Source of the DNA: Streptomyces populi
Lineage (GTDB): Bacteria; Actinomycetota; Actinomycetes; Streptomycetales; Streptomycetaceae
Direction of reading: 5' to 3'
Length of the DNA stretch: 64,000 nucleotides
Assembly: GCF_002911015.1 (NCBI RefSeq)
Contig: NZ_KZ626878.1
Span: 1-64,000 of the forward strand
Under the pieces are notes generated by a model that did no database searches, had not been told where the DNA came from, and was given only the letters and a program-made list of their open reading frames with translations. How positions within the stretch are numbered: the first letter of the stretch is position 1; each line of letters opens with the position of its first letter. Positions 24,168 to 33,657 of this stretch are shown piece after piece. The translations under genes were made by a program, and so were the position numbers.

Positions 24168-26237
24168 TCAGGCCAGTTCGGCCGGGAGCGGCGCCGCGTG
24201 CGTCACGATCAGACCCGAGACCGCACGGGTGAGCGCCACGTACAGCCGGCGCAGCCCGGTGCGCCCGTCCGGCTCGCCGTCGACGACCGCCCGGGGCTCG
24301 TCCAGCACCACGTAGTCGTACTCCAGGCCCTTGGCGAGCGAGGCCGGCACCAGGGTCAGCCGGGTCTCGGCCGTCGTCTCCTCGCCCGGACCGAGATACG
24401 TCCGCCCGGCCGCCGTCAGCGCCTCGGCCAGCACGGGGATCCGGGCGTCGGCCGCGATCAGCCCGACCGATCCCTCCCGGCCCAGCAACTCCTCCACCGT
24501 GCCCAGGACCCCGGCGTCCTCCGTGCTCGAGCGCACCTCGAAGAAGCCGGGGTTCTCCCGCACCGAGGCGACCGGCGCGAGACCGGGCGCGATGTGCGGC
24601 AGCAGCCGGGACGCGTAGGTGATGACGTCCGTGGGGACGCGGAAACCCGCGGTCAGCTCCTCGACGACCGCGTCGCCCTTGCCCAGGTGACCGAGGGCCT
24701 CCTCCCAGCTCCGGGTCGCCCACGGGGTGGTCCCCTGCGCCAGGTCGCCGAGCACGGTCGCCGACCCCGTCGTGCAGCGCCGTCCCACGGCGCGGTACTG
24801 CATCGGGGAGAGGTCCTGGGCCTCGTCGAGCACCACGTGCCCGAGGGAGTGCGTGCGCTGGACCAGGTCCGTCGCCTCGTCGATCAGCACGGCGTCGGCG
24901 GCCGACCACTTCGCGCTCTTCACGCTGCGCACCGGCTTCGCCCAGAGGATCTCCTTCTGCTCGGCCTCGTCCAGCAGCCCCTCCGCGTGCGCGGCGAGGA
25001 AGTCGGCGTCGGTGAGCAGCCGGAGCACGAGCTTGGCGGGGTCGACCTGCGGCCAGATCGCCTTGACGGCGGCCTTCACGGCGGCGTTGCGGGCGACGGC
25101 GTCCTGCACCCGGTCGTCCGGGGCTTCCCCGGAGCGCTCCATCTGGACCAGCACGGCGTGCGCGATCCGCTGCGGGAGGGCCTGGTGGGCCGCGCCGTAC
25201 CGGATGTCCCGGTCGAGCAGCTCCCGCACGATCTCCTCGAGCTCGTACGCCGGGACGCGCCAGCGCCGCGAGCCCCTGACCACGACCACCGGCTCGGCCG
25301 GGATCGTCACGTGCGAGCGCACGGCCCGGCGCAGCACCTCGGCCATCCGGGCGTCGCCCTTGATCACGGCCGCGGCCGCGTCGTCGCTCCCGCGCACCTC
25401 GACATGGGCGACGAGGTCGTCGACGGTCGCCTGCTTGACCTCCAGCTCGCCGAGCGCGGGCAGGACCTGCTCGATGTAGTGCAGGAAGGACTTGTTCGGC
25501 CCGATCACCAGGGTGCCGGTGCGGGCGAGCCGTTCCCGGTGCGCGTACAGCAGGTACGCGACCCGGTGCAGGCCCACGGCGGTCTTCCCGGTGCCGGGGC
25601 CTCCCTGCACGCAGACCGAGCCGGACAGCCCGGACCGTACGATCTCGTCCTGCTCGGGCTGGATGGTCGCCACGATGTCGCGCATCGGACCGACGCGCGG
25701 GCGCTCGATCTCCTGCTGGAGCAGCTTGCTGGTGGCCGCCGTCTCGGCCGGGTCGGAGAGGTGCTCGTCCTCGTAGGCCGTGAGGTCGCCGCCGGTGTAG
25801 CCGAAGCGGCGGCGCAGCCCGATGTCCATCGGGTCCTTCTTCGAGGCCCGGTAGAACGGCTGGGACACCGGCGCGCGCCAGTCGATGACCATCGGGTCGC
25901 CGTCGGCGTCGTGGACGTGCCGTCGTCCGATGTAGAACCGCTCGCCCTCGGCGCCCTCCGCCAGGTCGGAGCCCGGTGCGTGCAGATAGTCGAGCCGCCC
26001 GAAGAACAGCGGGGTGTGGCTGAGGTCGGCGAGGGCCTTGATGCGCTCGGTGATCTGCCGGTGCAGCACCTCGGCGTTCACCCAGTTCGCGGTGACGTCG
26101 CGGATGTCGAGGTTCTCCGCGTCCTCGCGCATCGCGCGGAGCGCCGAACGGGACTCGGTGAGGTGGGAGCGCTCGCGGGCCAGGGGGTCGTCGGACGCGG
26201 ACGGGGCGCCGGACGGACGGTCGGACAGGGTGGACAC
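24168..26237 (-). CDS. HelD-like UvrD-superfamily ATPase
   Basis: A 689-aa superfamily 1 motor. An N-terminal coiled-coil region (~20-80) precedes the Walker A motif GGPGTGKTAVGLHR near residue 210; VVLDEAQDLSPMQYRAVGRR (Walker B) and ALTRAVSGLIV (motif VI) follow. The order coiled coil, split ATPase and the phrase GPNKSFLHYIEQVLPALGE match HelD proteins, which bind RNA polymerase and pull it off DNA. Some actinobacterial relatives protect against rifamycins. The GTG at 26237 follows GGAGG by 9 nt. I find no rifamycin-associated element upstream, so a rifampicin role is not supported. Confidence 0.85.
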   Translation of the reverse strand: MSTLSDRPSGAPSASDDPLARERSHLTESRSALRAMREDAENLDIRDVTANWVNAEVLHRQITERIKALADLSHTPLFFGRLDYLHAPGSDLAEGAEGERFYIGRRHVHDADGDPMVIDWRAPVSQPFYRASKKDPMDIGLRRRFGYTGGDLTAYEDEHLSDPAETAATSKLLQQEIERPRVGPMRDIVATIQPEQDEIVRSGLSGSVCVQGGPGTGKTAVGLHRVAYLLYAHRERLARTGTLVIGPNKSFLHYIEQVLPALGELEVKQATVDDLVAHVEVRGSDDAAAAVIKGDARMAEVLRRAVRSHVTIPAEPVVVVRGSRRWRVPAYELEEIVRELLDRDIRYGAAHQALPQRIAHAVLVQMERSGEAPDDRVQDAVARNAAVKAAVKAIWPQVDPAKLVLRLLTDADFLAAHAEGLLDEAEQKEILWAKPVRSVKSAKWSAADAVLIDEATDLVQRTHSLGHVVLDEAQDLSPMQYRAVGRRCTTGSATVLGDLAQGTTPWATRSWEEALGHLGKGDAVVEELTAGFRVPTDVITYASRLLPHIAPGLAPVASVRENPGFFEVRSSTEDAGVLGTVEELLGREGSVGLIAADARIPVLAEALTAAGRTYLGPGEETTAETRLTLVPASLAKGLEYDYVVLDEPRAVVDGEPDGRTGLRRLYVALTRAVSGLIVTHAAPLPAELA

Positions 26238-26647
26238 GGGGAATTGCCTCCGGGAAACCTGCGGTGGGGGTGCTGCGGGAGTGCCGCGGTGCTCGGGCGG
26301 TGCTGCGCGAGTGGTGCAGTTCGTGAATCGCTTCGGATTCCGTCGAGAATCCGTCGGGAATTCCTACGGAATCCGGTGTGAATCCGGGTGCCGTCCGGTT
26401 TCCGGCCGGACGGCGGCACTCCGTGAAGGGAGGCGGGCAAGACCGAAGATTCTAGGCGACCTGTGGATGCCGGGGCCAATGGTTTTTCCGGGGCCCGCGC
26501 GCCGTTTCGGGGCCGGGCGCCGGGGCCCCTAGGGGGCGGGGTCCGTCGTGAGGCGTACGGCGGACGGGCCGGAGCCGTACCTGAGAGGTGGCGAGGTTCG
26601 GTCCGGGGACCGACGCCGTTCGGGTCGGGTGCCCGCACCATGGAGAT
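26238..26647. other. Divergent intergenic region with GGATTC-type repeats
   Basis: About 410 bp between helD-like and a small gene, without coding signal. It contains CGGATTCCGT (26334-26343) facing ACGGAATCCG (26366-26375), plus extra half-copies (AGAATCCGT, GGAATTCC, TGAATCCGG) between and beyond. These could be operators for the helD-like gene, whose start is ~100 bp away, or form a leader hairpin in its mRNA. A GGTGCTGCG-type direct repeat occurs at about 26270-26310. Confidence 0.5.
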
Positions 26648-26842
26648 ATGAGCGCAGCCACTTTCACCCCAGGTCCTGCCCATCCCGGGCCCGTCGCGCG
26701 CGGCGCGACGGCCGTCACCTCCGTCCGCCACCACTACCGTCTCGGCGACGCCCTGAAGGCCGTCAAGGTCTTCGGGCGCGCGGCCATCGGTGTCGTCCTG
26801 CTCGGCGAGTACGGCGAAGAAGCGGGCGTCCGGCGCCACTGA
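26648..26842 (+). CDS. Small conserved protein of unknown function
   Basis: A 64-aa basic protein starting MSAATFTPGPAHPGP with a likely amphipathic helix HHYRLGDALKAVKVFGRAAI and ending GEYGEEAGVRRH. The ATG at 26648 is preceded by GGAG. The helix and codon bias support coding; I recall similar small proteins in other Streptomyces, but know no function. It is transcribed divergently from helD-like and followed by repeat A. Confidence 0.62.
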   Translation: MSAATFTPGPAHPGPVARGATAVTSVRHHYRLGDALKAVKVFGRAAIGVVLLGEYGEEAGVRRH

Positions 26843-26908
26843 GGCCCCGGGCGACCCGCGCGTCCACCCCTCCTCCGACAGACGGCTCGGCCCCGTCCGC
26901 CCACTCCT

Positions 26909-26958
26909 GGGGCTCCGCCCCGGACCCCGCTCCTCGAACGCCGGAGGGGCTGGATCTT
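26909..26958. repeat. Dispersed repeat A, copy 2
   Basis: Fifty bases identical or nearly so to the copy at 39181-39230, lying between the 64-aa gene and the convergent XPB gene. The hairpin element B is absent here. It may serve as the terminator for both genes. Confidence 0.8.
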
Positions 26959-26994
26959 CCCCGGCCGGGGCTGGAATCGCCCCGCCCGTGACGG

Positions 26995-28641
26995 CTACTC
27001 GGTGTCCGCCAGCACCTCGTCGGCGTCCATGATCCGGTAGGCGTAGCCCTGTTCCGCCAGGAAGCGCTGGCGGTGGGCGGCGAAGTCCTGGTCGATCGTG
27101 TCGCGGGCGACCACGGAGTAGAAGTGGGCCTGGTGACCGTCGGCCTTGGGGCGCAGGACGCGGCCGAGGCGCTGGGCCTCCTCCTGGCGGGAGCCGAAGG
27201 TGCCCGAGACCTGGATGGCCACCGTGGCCTCCGGCAGGTCGATGGAGAAGTTGGCGACCTTGGACACGACGAGCACGCTGATCTCGCCCTCCCGGAAGGC
27301 GTCGAACAGCTTCTCCCGCTGGGCGTTGCTGGTCTCGCCCTTGATCACGGGCGCGTTCAGGTGCTCGCCCAGCTCGTCCAGCTGGTCGATGTACTGGCCG
27401 ATCACGAGGATCTGCTGCCCGGCGAACCTGCGGACCAGCGCCTCGGTCACCTTCCGCTTGGTCGCGGTGGTGGCGCAGAAGCGGTACTTCTCCTCGTTCT
27501 CGGCGGTGGCGTACGCGAGCCGCTCGGAGTCGGTGAGGTTCACCCGCACCTCGACGCAGTCGGCCGGCGCGATGTAGCCCTGCGCCTCGATCTCCTTCCA
27601 GGGCGCGTCGAACCGCTTGGGCCCGATGAGCGAGAAGACGTCCGACTCGCGTCCGTCCTCCCGCACCAGCGTGGCGGTCAGCCCCAGCCGGCGCCGGGCC
27701 TGGAGGTCCGCGGTGAACTTGAAGACCGGGGCGGGCAGCAGGTGCACCTCGTCGTAGAGGATCAGGCCCCAGTCGCGGGAGTCGAAGAGCTCCAGGTGCG
27801 GGTAGACGCCCTTCCGCCGGGTCGTCAGCACCTGGTAGGTGGCGATGGTGACCGGGCGGATCTCCTTGCGGGTGCCGCTGTACTCGCCGATCTCGTCCTC
27901 GGTCAGCGAGGTCCGCTTCACCAGTTCGTGCTTCCACTGCCGGGCGGAGACGGTGTTGGTGACGAGGATGAGCGTGGTCGCCTTGGCCTCGGCCATGGCA
28001 CCGGCCCCGACGAGCGTCTTGCCCGCGCCGCAGGGCAGCACGACCACGCCGGAGCCGCCGTGCCAGAAGTTCTCCACGGCCTGGCGCTGGTAGGGCCGCA
28101 GCGCCCAGCCGGTCTCGTCGAGCTCGATGGCGTGCGCCTCGCCGTCGACGTACCCGGCGAGGTCCTCGGCCGGCCAGCCCAGCTTCAGCAGGGTCTGCTT
28201 GATCTGACCGCGCTCGGAGGGGTGCACGGCCACGGTGTCCGGGTCGATCCGGGCGCCGACGAGCGGGGCGATCCGCTTGGAGCGCAGCACCTCCTCGAGG
28301 ACGGGCCGGTCGGTGGTGGTCAGGACGAGCCCGTGGGCCGGGTGCTTGCTCAGCGTCAGCCGTCCGTAGCGGTCCATCGTCTCCGCGATGTCCACGAGCA
28401 GCGCGTGCGGGACCGGATAGCGGCTGAACTCCACCAGGGCGTCCACGACCTGCTCGGCGTCGTGCCCGGCGGCCCGCGCGTTCCACAGGCCGAGCGGGGT
28501 CACCCGGTAGGTGTGGATGTGCTCGGGAGCCCGCTCCAGCTCGGCGAAGGGGGCGATGGCCCGACGGCAGGCGTCGGCCAGATCGTGATCGACTTCCAGC
28601 AGAAGCGTTTTGTCGGACTGGACGATGAGGGGTCCGTTCAC
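26995..28641 (-). CDS. XPB/Ssl2-like DNA helicase
   Basis: A 548-aa superfamily 2 helicase. An N-terminal damage-recognition-like domain (~1-180) precedes LRPYQRQAVENF (Q-motif region), VLPCGAGKTLVG (Walker A), LILYDEVHLLP (DEVH box), GLTATLVREDGRE (motif III plus the RED motif of XPB), and the C-terminal GRVLRPKADG (motif VI). XPB proteins unwind DNA 3' to 5' in nucleotide excision repair and transcription in eukaryotes; the bacterial role is poorly known. GTG start at 28641 with AAAGGGA upstream. The neighbouring 850-aa gene is 75 bp upstream on the same strand. Confidence 0.92.
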   Translation of the reverse strand: MNGPLIVQSDKTLLLEVDHDLADACRRAIAPFAELERAPEHIHTYRVTPLGLWNARAAGHDAEQVVDALVEFSRYPVPHALLVDIAETMDRYGRLTLSKHPAHGLVLTTTDRPVLEEVLRSKRIAPLVGARIDPDTVAVHPSERGQIKQTLLKLGWPAEDLAGYVDGEAHAIELDETGWALRPYQRQAVENFWHGGSGVVVLPCGAGKTLVGAGAMAEAKATTLILVTNTVSARQWKHELVKRTSLTEDEIGEYSGTRKEIRPVTIATYQVLTTRRKGVYPHLELFDSRDWGLILYDEVHLLPAPVFKFTADLQARRRLGLTATLVREDGRESDVFSLIGPKRFDAPWKEIEAQGYIAPADCVEVRVNLTDSERLAYATAENEEKYRFCATTATKRKVTEALVRRFAGQQILVIGQYIDQLDELGEHLNAPVIKGETSNAQREKLFDAFREGEISVLVVSKVANFSIDLPEATVAIQVSGTFGSRQEEAQRLGRVLRPKADGHQAHFYSVVARDTIDQDFAAHRQRFLAEQGYAYRIMDADEVLADTE

Positions 28642-28716
28642 ACCCGTCCCTTTCTGCGTGGCGGCACCCGGCGCGGATGCTCGGCCAAACGTCCAGTGTG
28701 CCCTACCGGCGGATGG

Positions 28717-31269
28717 TCAGGACTGGTCCTCCGCCAGCTCCGCGACCCCCGTGACCCGGTGCAGCGGATAGGTCCGGACCTCGTCCGCCGTGTGGTCGTA
28801 CGCCGTCACGAAGCCGCCCTCGACCCGGATGGGGGCGATGACGCGCTGGCTGGCCGCGCCCTCGGCGTTGACGTAGCCGATCCACACCGCCTCGCCCGTC
28901 ATCACGGCGGCCTGCATGGTCGCCAGGGTCTCGGCGGAGCTGGTGCGGGGCAGGGTGCCGTCGCCGGGGCGGCCGGCGGCCGGGTCCTCCTTGCGCGGGG
29001 CCGTGGAGGCGAGGTCCCCGGCCCGGATCGCGCGGATCGCGGCACCGAGGAGCGTGGCGTCGGGGACCGGCGGGCCGTCCGGGACGGGCTCGGGAGCCTG
29101 GCGCGGCGGGGTGCGGTGGGCGTGCGCCCGGCTGATCAGCACGTCGCCCTCCGCCGACTCGGCGGCCGGCGCGAAGCCCATCGTCCGCAGACCGGCGAGG
29201 AGGGTCGTGGGGTCGGCCTGCGCGACCAGCACCGTCGGCGCGATCCGCCGCAGCCCGAACTCCTGGGACCGCTTGTCGGCGAGGATCTCGTTGAGCACCG
29301 CCTCGTCGTCGCAGCGCACGTACGCCGACGCCGCCCCGATCCGCAGGTGGCCGTGCCGGCGCGCCATGTCGTCGATCAGATAGGCCAGCGGCTGCGGGAC
29401 CGGCGTACGGGAATGGGCCGCGAGGAAGGCGTGCAGGTCGGACGCCGAACGGCCCGCGTCGAGGGATCGGCGCACCGAGGCCGGGGTGAAGCGGTAGACC
29501 GTCGCGCCGCCCTTGGACTCGACGTCCGCGAGCACCCCGAGCGTGTCGGCCAGCGGACGCTCCAGCGGGCCGGGAGCCACCGCCGTCAGGTCGGCCTGGA
29601 GCAGGACGTGGTCGAGCGGCTCGGGCAGCAGGGGCGCGAGGAGTGCGACGGCCCGGGCCGTCGCCGCGGCCTGCTCGGCGGGGGAGTGCGGCGGCGGAGC
29701 GGTCACGGGAGGGACGGCGCGCCGCTTGTGGTGGGCGGGAAGCTTGTCGCCCGGGCCGGACGGCTCCGTCGCCGTCGCGCCCGCCGGGGCGGGCAGGCCG
29801 AGGAGCGCCCGCCCCTGCGCGGACAGTGCGCCCCGGCCGGTCACCCCGAGCAGTTCCGCCTCGGACAGCGTCCAGCGGGCCAGCCGGGCCCGGAGGTCGT
29901 CCGGCGCGGGCCGGACGGCGCGCGAGGGCCGTTCCCAGTGCAGCCGGGCGAGGAGCGAGTCCGCGTCGGGGGAGGCGCCCTCGGGGAGCCCGGCGAGCAG
30001 GGTGAGGACGCGGTGGCGGACCTCGGGCGCCGACGAGCGGTCGAGGCCGGGACCGAGCGCCGAGAGCGTACGGTCCTTCGCGTCCCGTCCGCCGACCAGA
30101 CCGGCCGTGCGGGTCGCCGCGAGCCACGCCGAGGCGAGCCGCGCCCAGCGCTCCGCGGCGGGCAGCTCCAGCCACGTGTCGTAGGCCGGTGTCGCCGCGT
30201 ACCGTTCGTCCGCCTCGCCGTCCGACGCCACCAGGCCCGCCGCGTAGGCGAGTTCGACCCAGAAGGCGGCGACCGGTTCGGGGACGTCGAGCGCCACCGC
30301 CGTCCGCTTCAGGTCCCGCACGCTCAGGCCGCCCGCGCGCAGCACGGGCGGACCGCCCTCGTGCCAGTCCTTCAGCAGCTCCTCGACGGTCGCCAGCGTC
30401 GTGTACGCCTGACCGGCCGCGGCGGTGTCCACGGCCCCCGGGCCGTGGACCGTCGCGGCCTCGACCGCGGGGGCCACCGGCTGCGTCACCCGGTGCGCGC
30501 GGCCCGCCCGCAGGTGCAGGGCGACCTCCCGGGGCAGGACGACCGTGCCGGGCGCCGTCGGCAGCAGCAGGCCCCGCGCGATCAGCCAGCGCAGATGGGG
30601 TGCGGGTTCGGCCGTCACCTGTCCGTACGGCGGCCCCCACACCAGCCGGGACAGCACCTCCACCGCCTCGGCGGGCGCCTCGTCGAGCAGCGCCGACATC
30701 CGGCTCCGGTCGGAGAACAGGGCACTGAGCGAGGCGACCGCCGACACCGAGTCATGGGTGGTGGCCAGCCCCGCCGCGGTCACGATCTCCTGGATGCGCC
30801 CCGGCGACATGCCCGCGGTGGCCTCGCCGACCGTCGGCCCGAGCCCCGTCGGGGACGGGTGCTGCGGGGACGGCGCGAGCAGCTCACGTGCCGTGCGCAC
30901 GAGCCGGAGCCGGTCGTCGGCCCCCCACAGGAGCGCCTGTTCGCGCAGGGTGGCGAGCGCGTGCGGGAAGGCCGCCGTCGCCGCCGGGTCGCCGTCGTCG
31001 CCCGCCAGCAGCCCGAGCAGTTCGTCGTACGTCGCCGGTTCCCGCGCCACGGCCAGGGCCTCCGCCGTCTGTAGCGTGAAACGGTCCAGACGCTCCAGGG
31101 CGCGCACGACCGACGCCCGGGTACCCGCCCGTGTGGCCAGCTGGGTGAGGTCCGTGGGGACGGGGGTGATCAGGTCCGGCCGGGACCGCAGGAGGGCGGA
31201 CAGGGAGGCGTCGTCCCGCGCGCGGAGGGCTTCCGCCAGGGACCGCGGGGCGGTCGTCTCGGGGCTCAT
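28717..31269 (-). CDS. Helicase-associated (XPB N-domain-like) protein
   Basis: An 850-aa protein without Walker motifs. The N-terminal ~200 residues resemble winged-helix repeats (ITPVPTDLTQLATRAGTRASVVRALERL). The C-terminal third carries the XPB/Ssl2 N-terminal-like domain (RPLADTLGVLADVESKGGATVYRFT; SRTPVPQPLAYLIDDMARRHG) and ends with a WYL-like strand set (VWIGYVNAEG; VIAPIRVEGGFVTAYDH). It lies just upstream of the XPB helicase gene and probably partners it. The ATG at 31269 is 7 nt after TACCGT, a leaderless arrangement. Function otherwise unknown. Confidence 0.82.
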   Translation of the reverse strand: MSPETTAPRSLAEALRARDDASLSALLRSRPDLITPVPTDLTQLATRAGTRASVVRALERLDRFTLQTAEALAVAREPATYDELLGLLAGDDGDPAATAAFPHALATLREQALLWGADDRLRLVRTARELLAPSPQHPSPTGLGPTVGEATAGMSPGRIQEIVTAAGLATTHDSVSAVASLSALFSDRSRMSALLDEAPAEAVEVLSRLVWGPPYGQVTAEPAPHLRWLIARGLLLPTAPGTVVLPREVALHLRAGRAHRVTQPVAPAVEAATVHGPGAVDTAAAGQAYTTLATVEELLKDWHEGGPPVLRAGGLSVRDLKRTAVALDVPEPVAAFWVELAYAAGLVASDGEADERYAATPAYDTWLELPAAERWARLASAWLAATRTAGLVGGRDAKDRTLSALGPGLDRSSAPEVRHRVLTLLAGLPEGASPDADSLLARLHWERPSRAVRPAPDDLRARLARWTLSEAELLGVTGRGALSAQGRALLGLPAPAGATATEPSGPGDKLPAHHKRRAVPPVTAPPPHSPAEQAAATARAVALLAPLLPEPLDHVLLQADLTAVAPGPLERPLADTLGVLADVESKGGATVYRFTPASVRRSLDAGRSASDLHAFLAAHSRTPVPQPLAYLIDDMARRHGHLRIGAASAYVRCDDEAVLNEILADKRSQEFGLRRIAPTVLVAQADPTTLLAGLRTMGFAPAAESAEGDVLISRAHAHRTPPRQAPEPVPDGPPVPDATLLGAAIRAIRAGDLASTAPRKEDPAAGRPGDGTLPRTSSAETLATMQAAVMTGEAVWIGYVNAEGAASQRVIAPIRVEGGFVTAYDHTADEVRTYPLHRVTGVAELAEDQS

Positions 31270-31463
31270 CCTGTCAACGGTAGCGGGTGGCACGCTCCCC
31301 GGGCCCGGCCCCCGGCCGGTGAACCGCCCGTCGGCCGCGCGATCCCGGGGCGGTGGACGTCGTACGGCTGCCCGAGGCCCGGGCGGGGCGCTCCCGCGCC
31401 CGGGAGAACCGGTACCTTCGTCCCGCACGGGGTATTCAACGCACGCGCCCCGGAGGGGACTTC

Positions 31464-32480
31464 GTGGGGATCGAGAGCGACCAGCTGGTCTTCGACTATC
31501 TGAGCCGGGTCGGTGACCTGGCCCAGCAGCGGCAGTTGCCGTCGGCGACCCGCATGCGCCTGGTCACGGAACTGCGCGAGGAGATCGGCCGCCGCCGGGC
31601 CGGAGCCGGTGGCGACAGCCCCGCCGCCGTCCGCCGCATCCTCGACCGCCTCGGCACCCCCGACGAGGTCGTCGCGGCGGCCGGACGGGACACCGGCGGC
31701 GCCGGGGCCGACGGCCGGACCCGGGCCGCCCTGCCGTCCCAGCGCGCCGCCGAACCGGAGGAGCGCCCCAGGAAACCGCGCCGCGTCGTCCCCCGCCCCC
31801 GCCCGGCCCCGGAGCGGCCCGCCGACGGCGCCGGGGCCGGCATGCCGTCCCCGCCCCATCTGGCGAGCGCGGCGGAACTGGGCGACAGCGCGACCCGGCC
31901 CGACTGGTGGCGTGCCACCGACAGCCCCTTCGGACTGGGCGACAGCGTGCCGGGGTTCGTCGGCGGCGTGGAGATCCCCGAACTGCTCAAGCCGCCCCCG
32001 GGCGACGGGGACGAGGACGGCGGACCCGGGGAAGGGACGGACCCGGCGAAGGGGACGGCCGCCGCACCGGGCCCCGAGGACGAGCCGGCCGCCGAGGCCG
32101 GCGTCGCGCGCCGCTCCTTCCGCCGTCTCCTCCCGCGCCCCGGCGGTTACACCAATCCGCTGCTCCTGCTCGCCGCCGCCCTCCTCGTGGCCGGCGCCGT
32201 CCTCGGCAGCTGGTTCGCGCTCGGCCTCGGCTGGCTGATCGCCTACGGCTCGCGCCGGCTGACCCGGGCGGAGTCGAAGTGGGCCGTCCTCGTCCTGCCG
32301 GGGCTGTCCGCCACGGCAGGAATCGTCTGGCTCTGGGGCCGTGCGAACGGCCGCTGGGGCGATCCCGTAGCCGAGGGTCACATGAACGAGGCGATGGCCC
32401 AGACCTGGCCCTTCGTCGTCCGCGGCGCGGCGGTCGCCTCGGCCCTGTACCTCGTCTGGCGCTCCCAGCGCGGCCGCTGA
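31464..32480 (+). CDS. Membrane protein with N-terminal HAAS-like domain
   Basis: A 338-aa protein. Residues ~1-80 (FDYLSRVGDLAQQRQLP..RMRLVTELREEIGRR..ILDRLGTPDEVVAAAGR) match the HAAS/DUF1700 pattern found in membrane-bound regulators. A long Pro/Gly/Ala-rich stretch follows, then about four C-terminal membrane helices (~225-330). The start is a GTG at 31464 after GGAGGGG. Such proteins often work with PadR-like regulators, but none is adjacent. Function unknown. Confidence 0.77.
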   Translation: MGIESDQLVFDYLSRVGDLAQQRQLPSATRMRLVTELREEIGRRRAGAGGDSPAAVRRILDRLGTPDEVVAAAGRDTGGAGADGRTRAALPSQRAAEPEERPRKPRRVVPRPRPAPERPADGAGAGMPSPPHLASAAELGDSATRPDWWRATDSPFGLGDSVPGFVGGVEIPELLKPPPGDGDEDGGPGEGTDPAKGTAAAPGPEDEPAAEAGVARRSFRRLLPRPGGYTNPLLLLAAALLVAGAVLGSWFALGLGWLIAYGSRRLTRAESKWAVLVLPGLSATAGIVWLWGRANGRWGDPVAEGHMNEAMAQTWPFVVRGAAVASALYLVWRSQRGR

Positions 32481-32539
32481 CCCCGGGCCCGGGAAAAGGC
32501 CTGGACCCGGTGCCCGGCGGCCTGCGCACAATGGCCCAT

Positions 32540-33151
32540 ATGACCTCACCTGCGCTGACCGTCGGTTTCGACCTCGACATGACCCTGATCGACTCCCGCC
32601 CCGGGATCCACGCCTGCTTCGAGGCGCTGTCGGCACGGACCGGGACGTACGTCGACGCCGACCTCGTGATCACGCGGCTCGGACCGCCGTTGGAGCAGGA
32701 ACTCGCCCACTGGTTCCCGGCCGAGCGGATAGACGAGACGGCCGGTCTCTACCGCGAGATGTACCCGGAGCACGCGATCACCGGCTCGCTCGCGATGCCC
32801 GGCGCGCGCGAGGCCGTCACGGCGGTGCGGGCGGCGGGCGGCCGCGCGGTCGTCGTGACCGCGAAGTGGGAGCCCAACGCCCGGCTGCACCTGGAGCACC
32901 TGAACATCGACGCGGACGACGTCGTCGGCGGCCTGTGGGCCGAGCAGAAGGCGGTGGCGCTGCGCGAGCACGGAGCGAGCGTCTACGTCGGCGACCACAC
33001 CGGTGACGTACGCGGTGCGCGCACCGCCCGGGCGTACAGCGTGGCCGTGGCGACCGGGCCGTGCGACGCCGTGGAACTGCGCGCGGCGGGCGCGGACGTG
33101 GTCCTCGGCGACCTCACGGAGTTCCCGGCGTGGCTGGAGAACCACCGCTGA
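32540..33151 (+). CDS. HAD-family hydrolase
   Basis: A 203-aa haloacid dehalogenase-like phosphatase: VGFDLDMTLIDS (motif I, nucleophile Asp), VVVTAKW (motif II), and VYVGDHTGDVRGAR (motif IV), with a small helical cap. It resembles phosphoglycolate phosphatase-type members; the substrate is unknown. Two in-frame ATGs exist, 32531 and 32540; I prefer 32540 because CACAAT lies 7 nt upstream, as for a leaderless mRNA. It lies 59 bp after the membrane protein gene. Confidence 0.88.
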   Translation: MTSPALTVGFDLDMTLIDSRPGIHACFEALSARTGTYVDADLVITRLGPPLEQELAHWFPAERIDETAGLYREMYPEHAITGSLAMPGAREAVTAVRAAGGRAVVVTAKWEPNARLHLEHLNIDADDVVGGLWAEQKAVALREHGASVYVGDHTGDVRGARTARAYSVAVATGPCDAVELRAAGADVVLGDLTEFPAWLENHR

Positions 33152-33208
33152 GGGCACGGCGGGTCCGGCACCGGCGGGTCCGGGGCCGGTCCGCCGGAAC
33201 GGGTGCCG

Positions 33209-33460
33209 TCAGGAACGGGCGGCGCGGGCCCGGCGGCGGCCCTCCGCGGCCGACCGGAGTACACCCGCGGCGGCCAGCAGGAATCCGACGCCCATCAGCA
33301 TGCTCAAGCCGAACATGTAGAACGGAAAAGGTTTCGTTCCGAGCAACAGCGGTGCCACGGTGACCAGTGTGGCCAACGCTCCGATGAAGAACACGATGGC
33401 ACCGGCACGGATCAGCCTGTCACCGGCTTCGGGGGAATTCGCTTGGGTTTTGTCACGCAC
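33209..33460 (-). CDS. Small two-helix membrane protein
   Basis: An 83-aa protein with two predicted membrane helices (AGAIVFFIGALATLVTVAPL and MFGLSMLMGVGFLLAAAGVL) and a basic tail RRRARAARS. GTG start at 33460 (MRDKTQANSP). A start further upstream would add residues without helix or family signal. It is divergent from the cold-shock gene. Function unknown; conserved-looking hydrophobic pattern. Confidence 0.75.
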   Translation of the reverse strand: MRDKTQANSPEAGDRLIRAGAIVFFIGALATLVTVAPLLLGTKPFPFYMFGLSMLMGVGFLLAAAGVLRSAAEGRRRARAARS

Positions 33461-33657
33461 CGGACCAGGGTAGTTCCCTGCGCGAAGGAACAATCCAGCG
33501 ACGTCTTGTCACGAGCCGACGGACCATTAGCCTTGGTACCGGCGGGTCGGCTGACCCGCTGTAGTGCTGTCCAGAGGCGTTTCCCGGGCAGTTGCCCCTG
33601 CGGCCACCCGAGCCGTTCCCGAAGAAGTTTCCGACGAGTACGAGGACGAGGACAGAC

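Noticed and set aside
26238..26300. A rifamycin-associated element before the HelD-like gene
   Set aside because: I looked for the GGGGCTTGCGGCAAG-type core as I remember it and did not find it on either strand.
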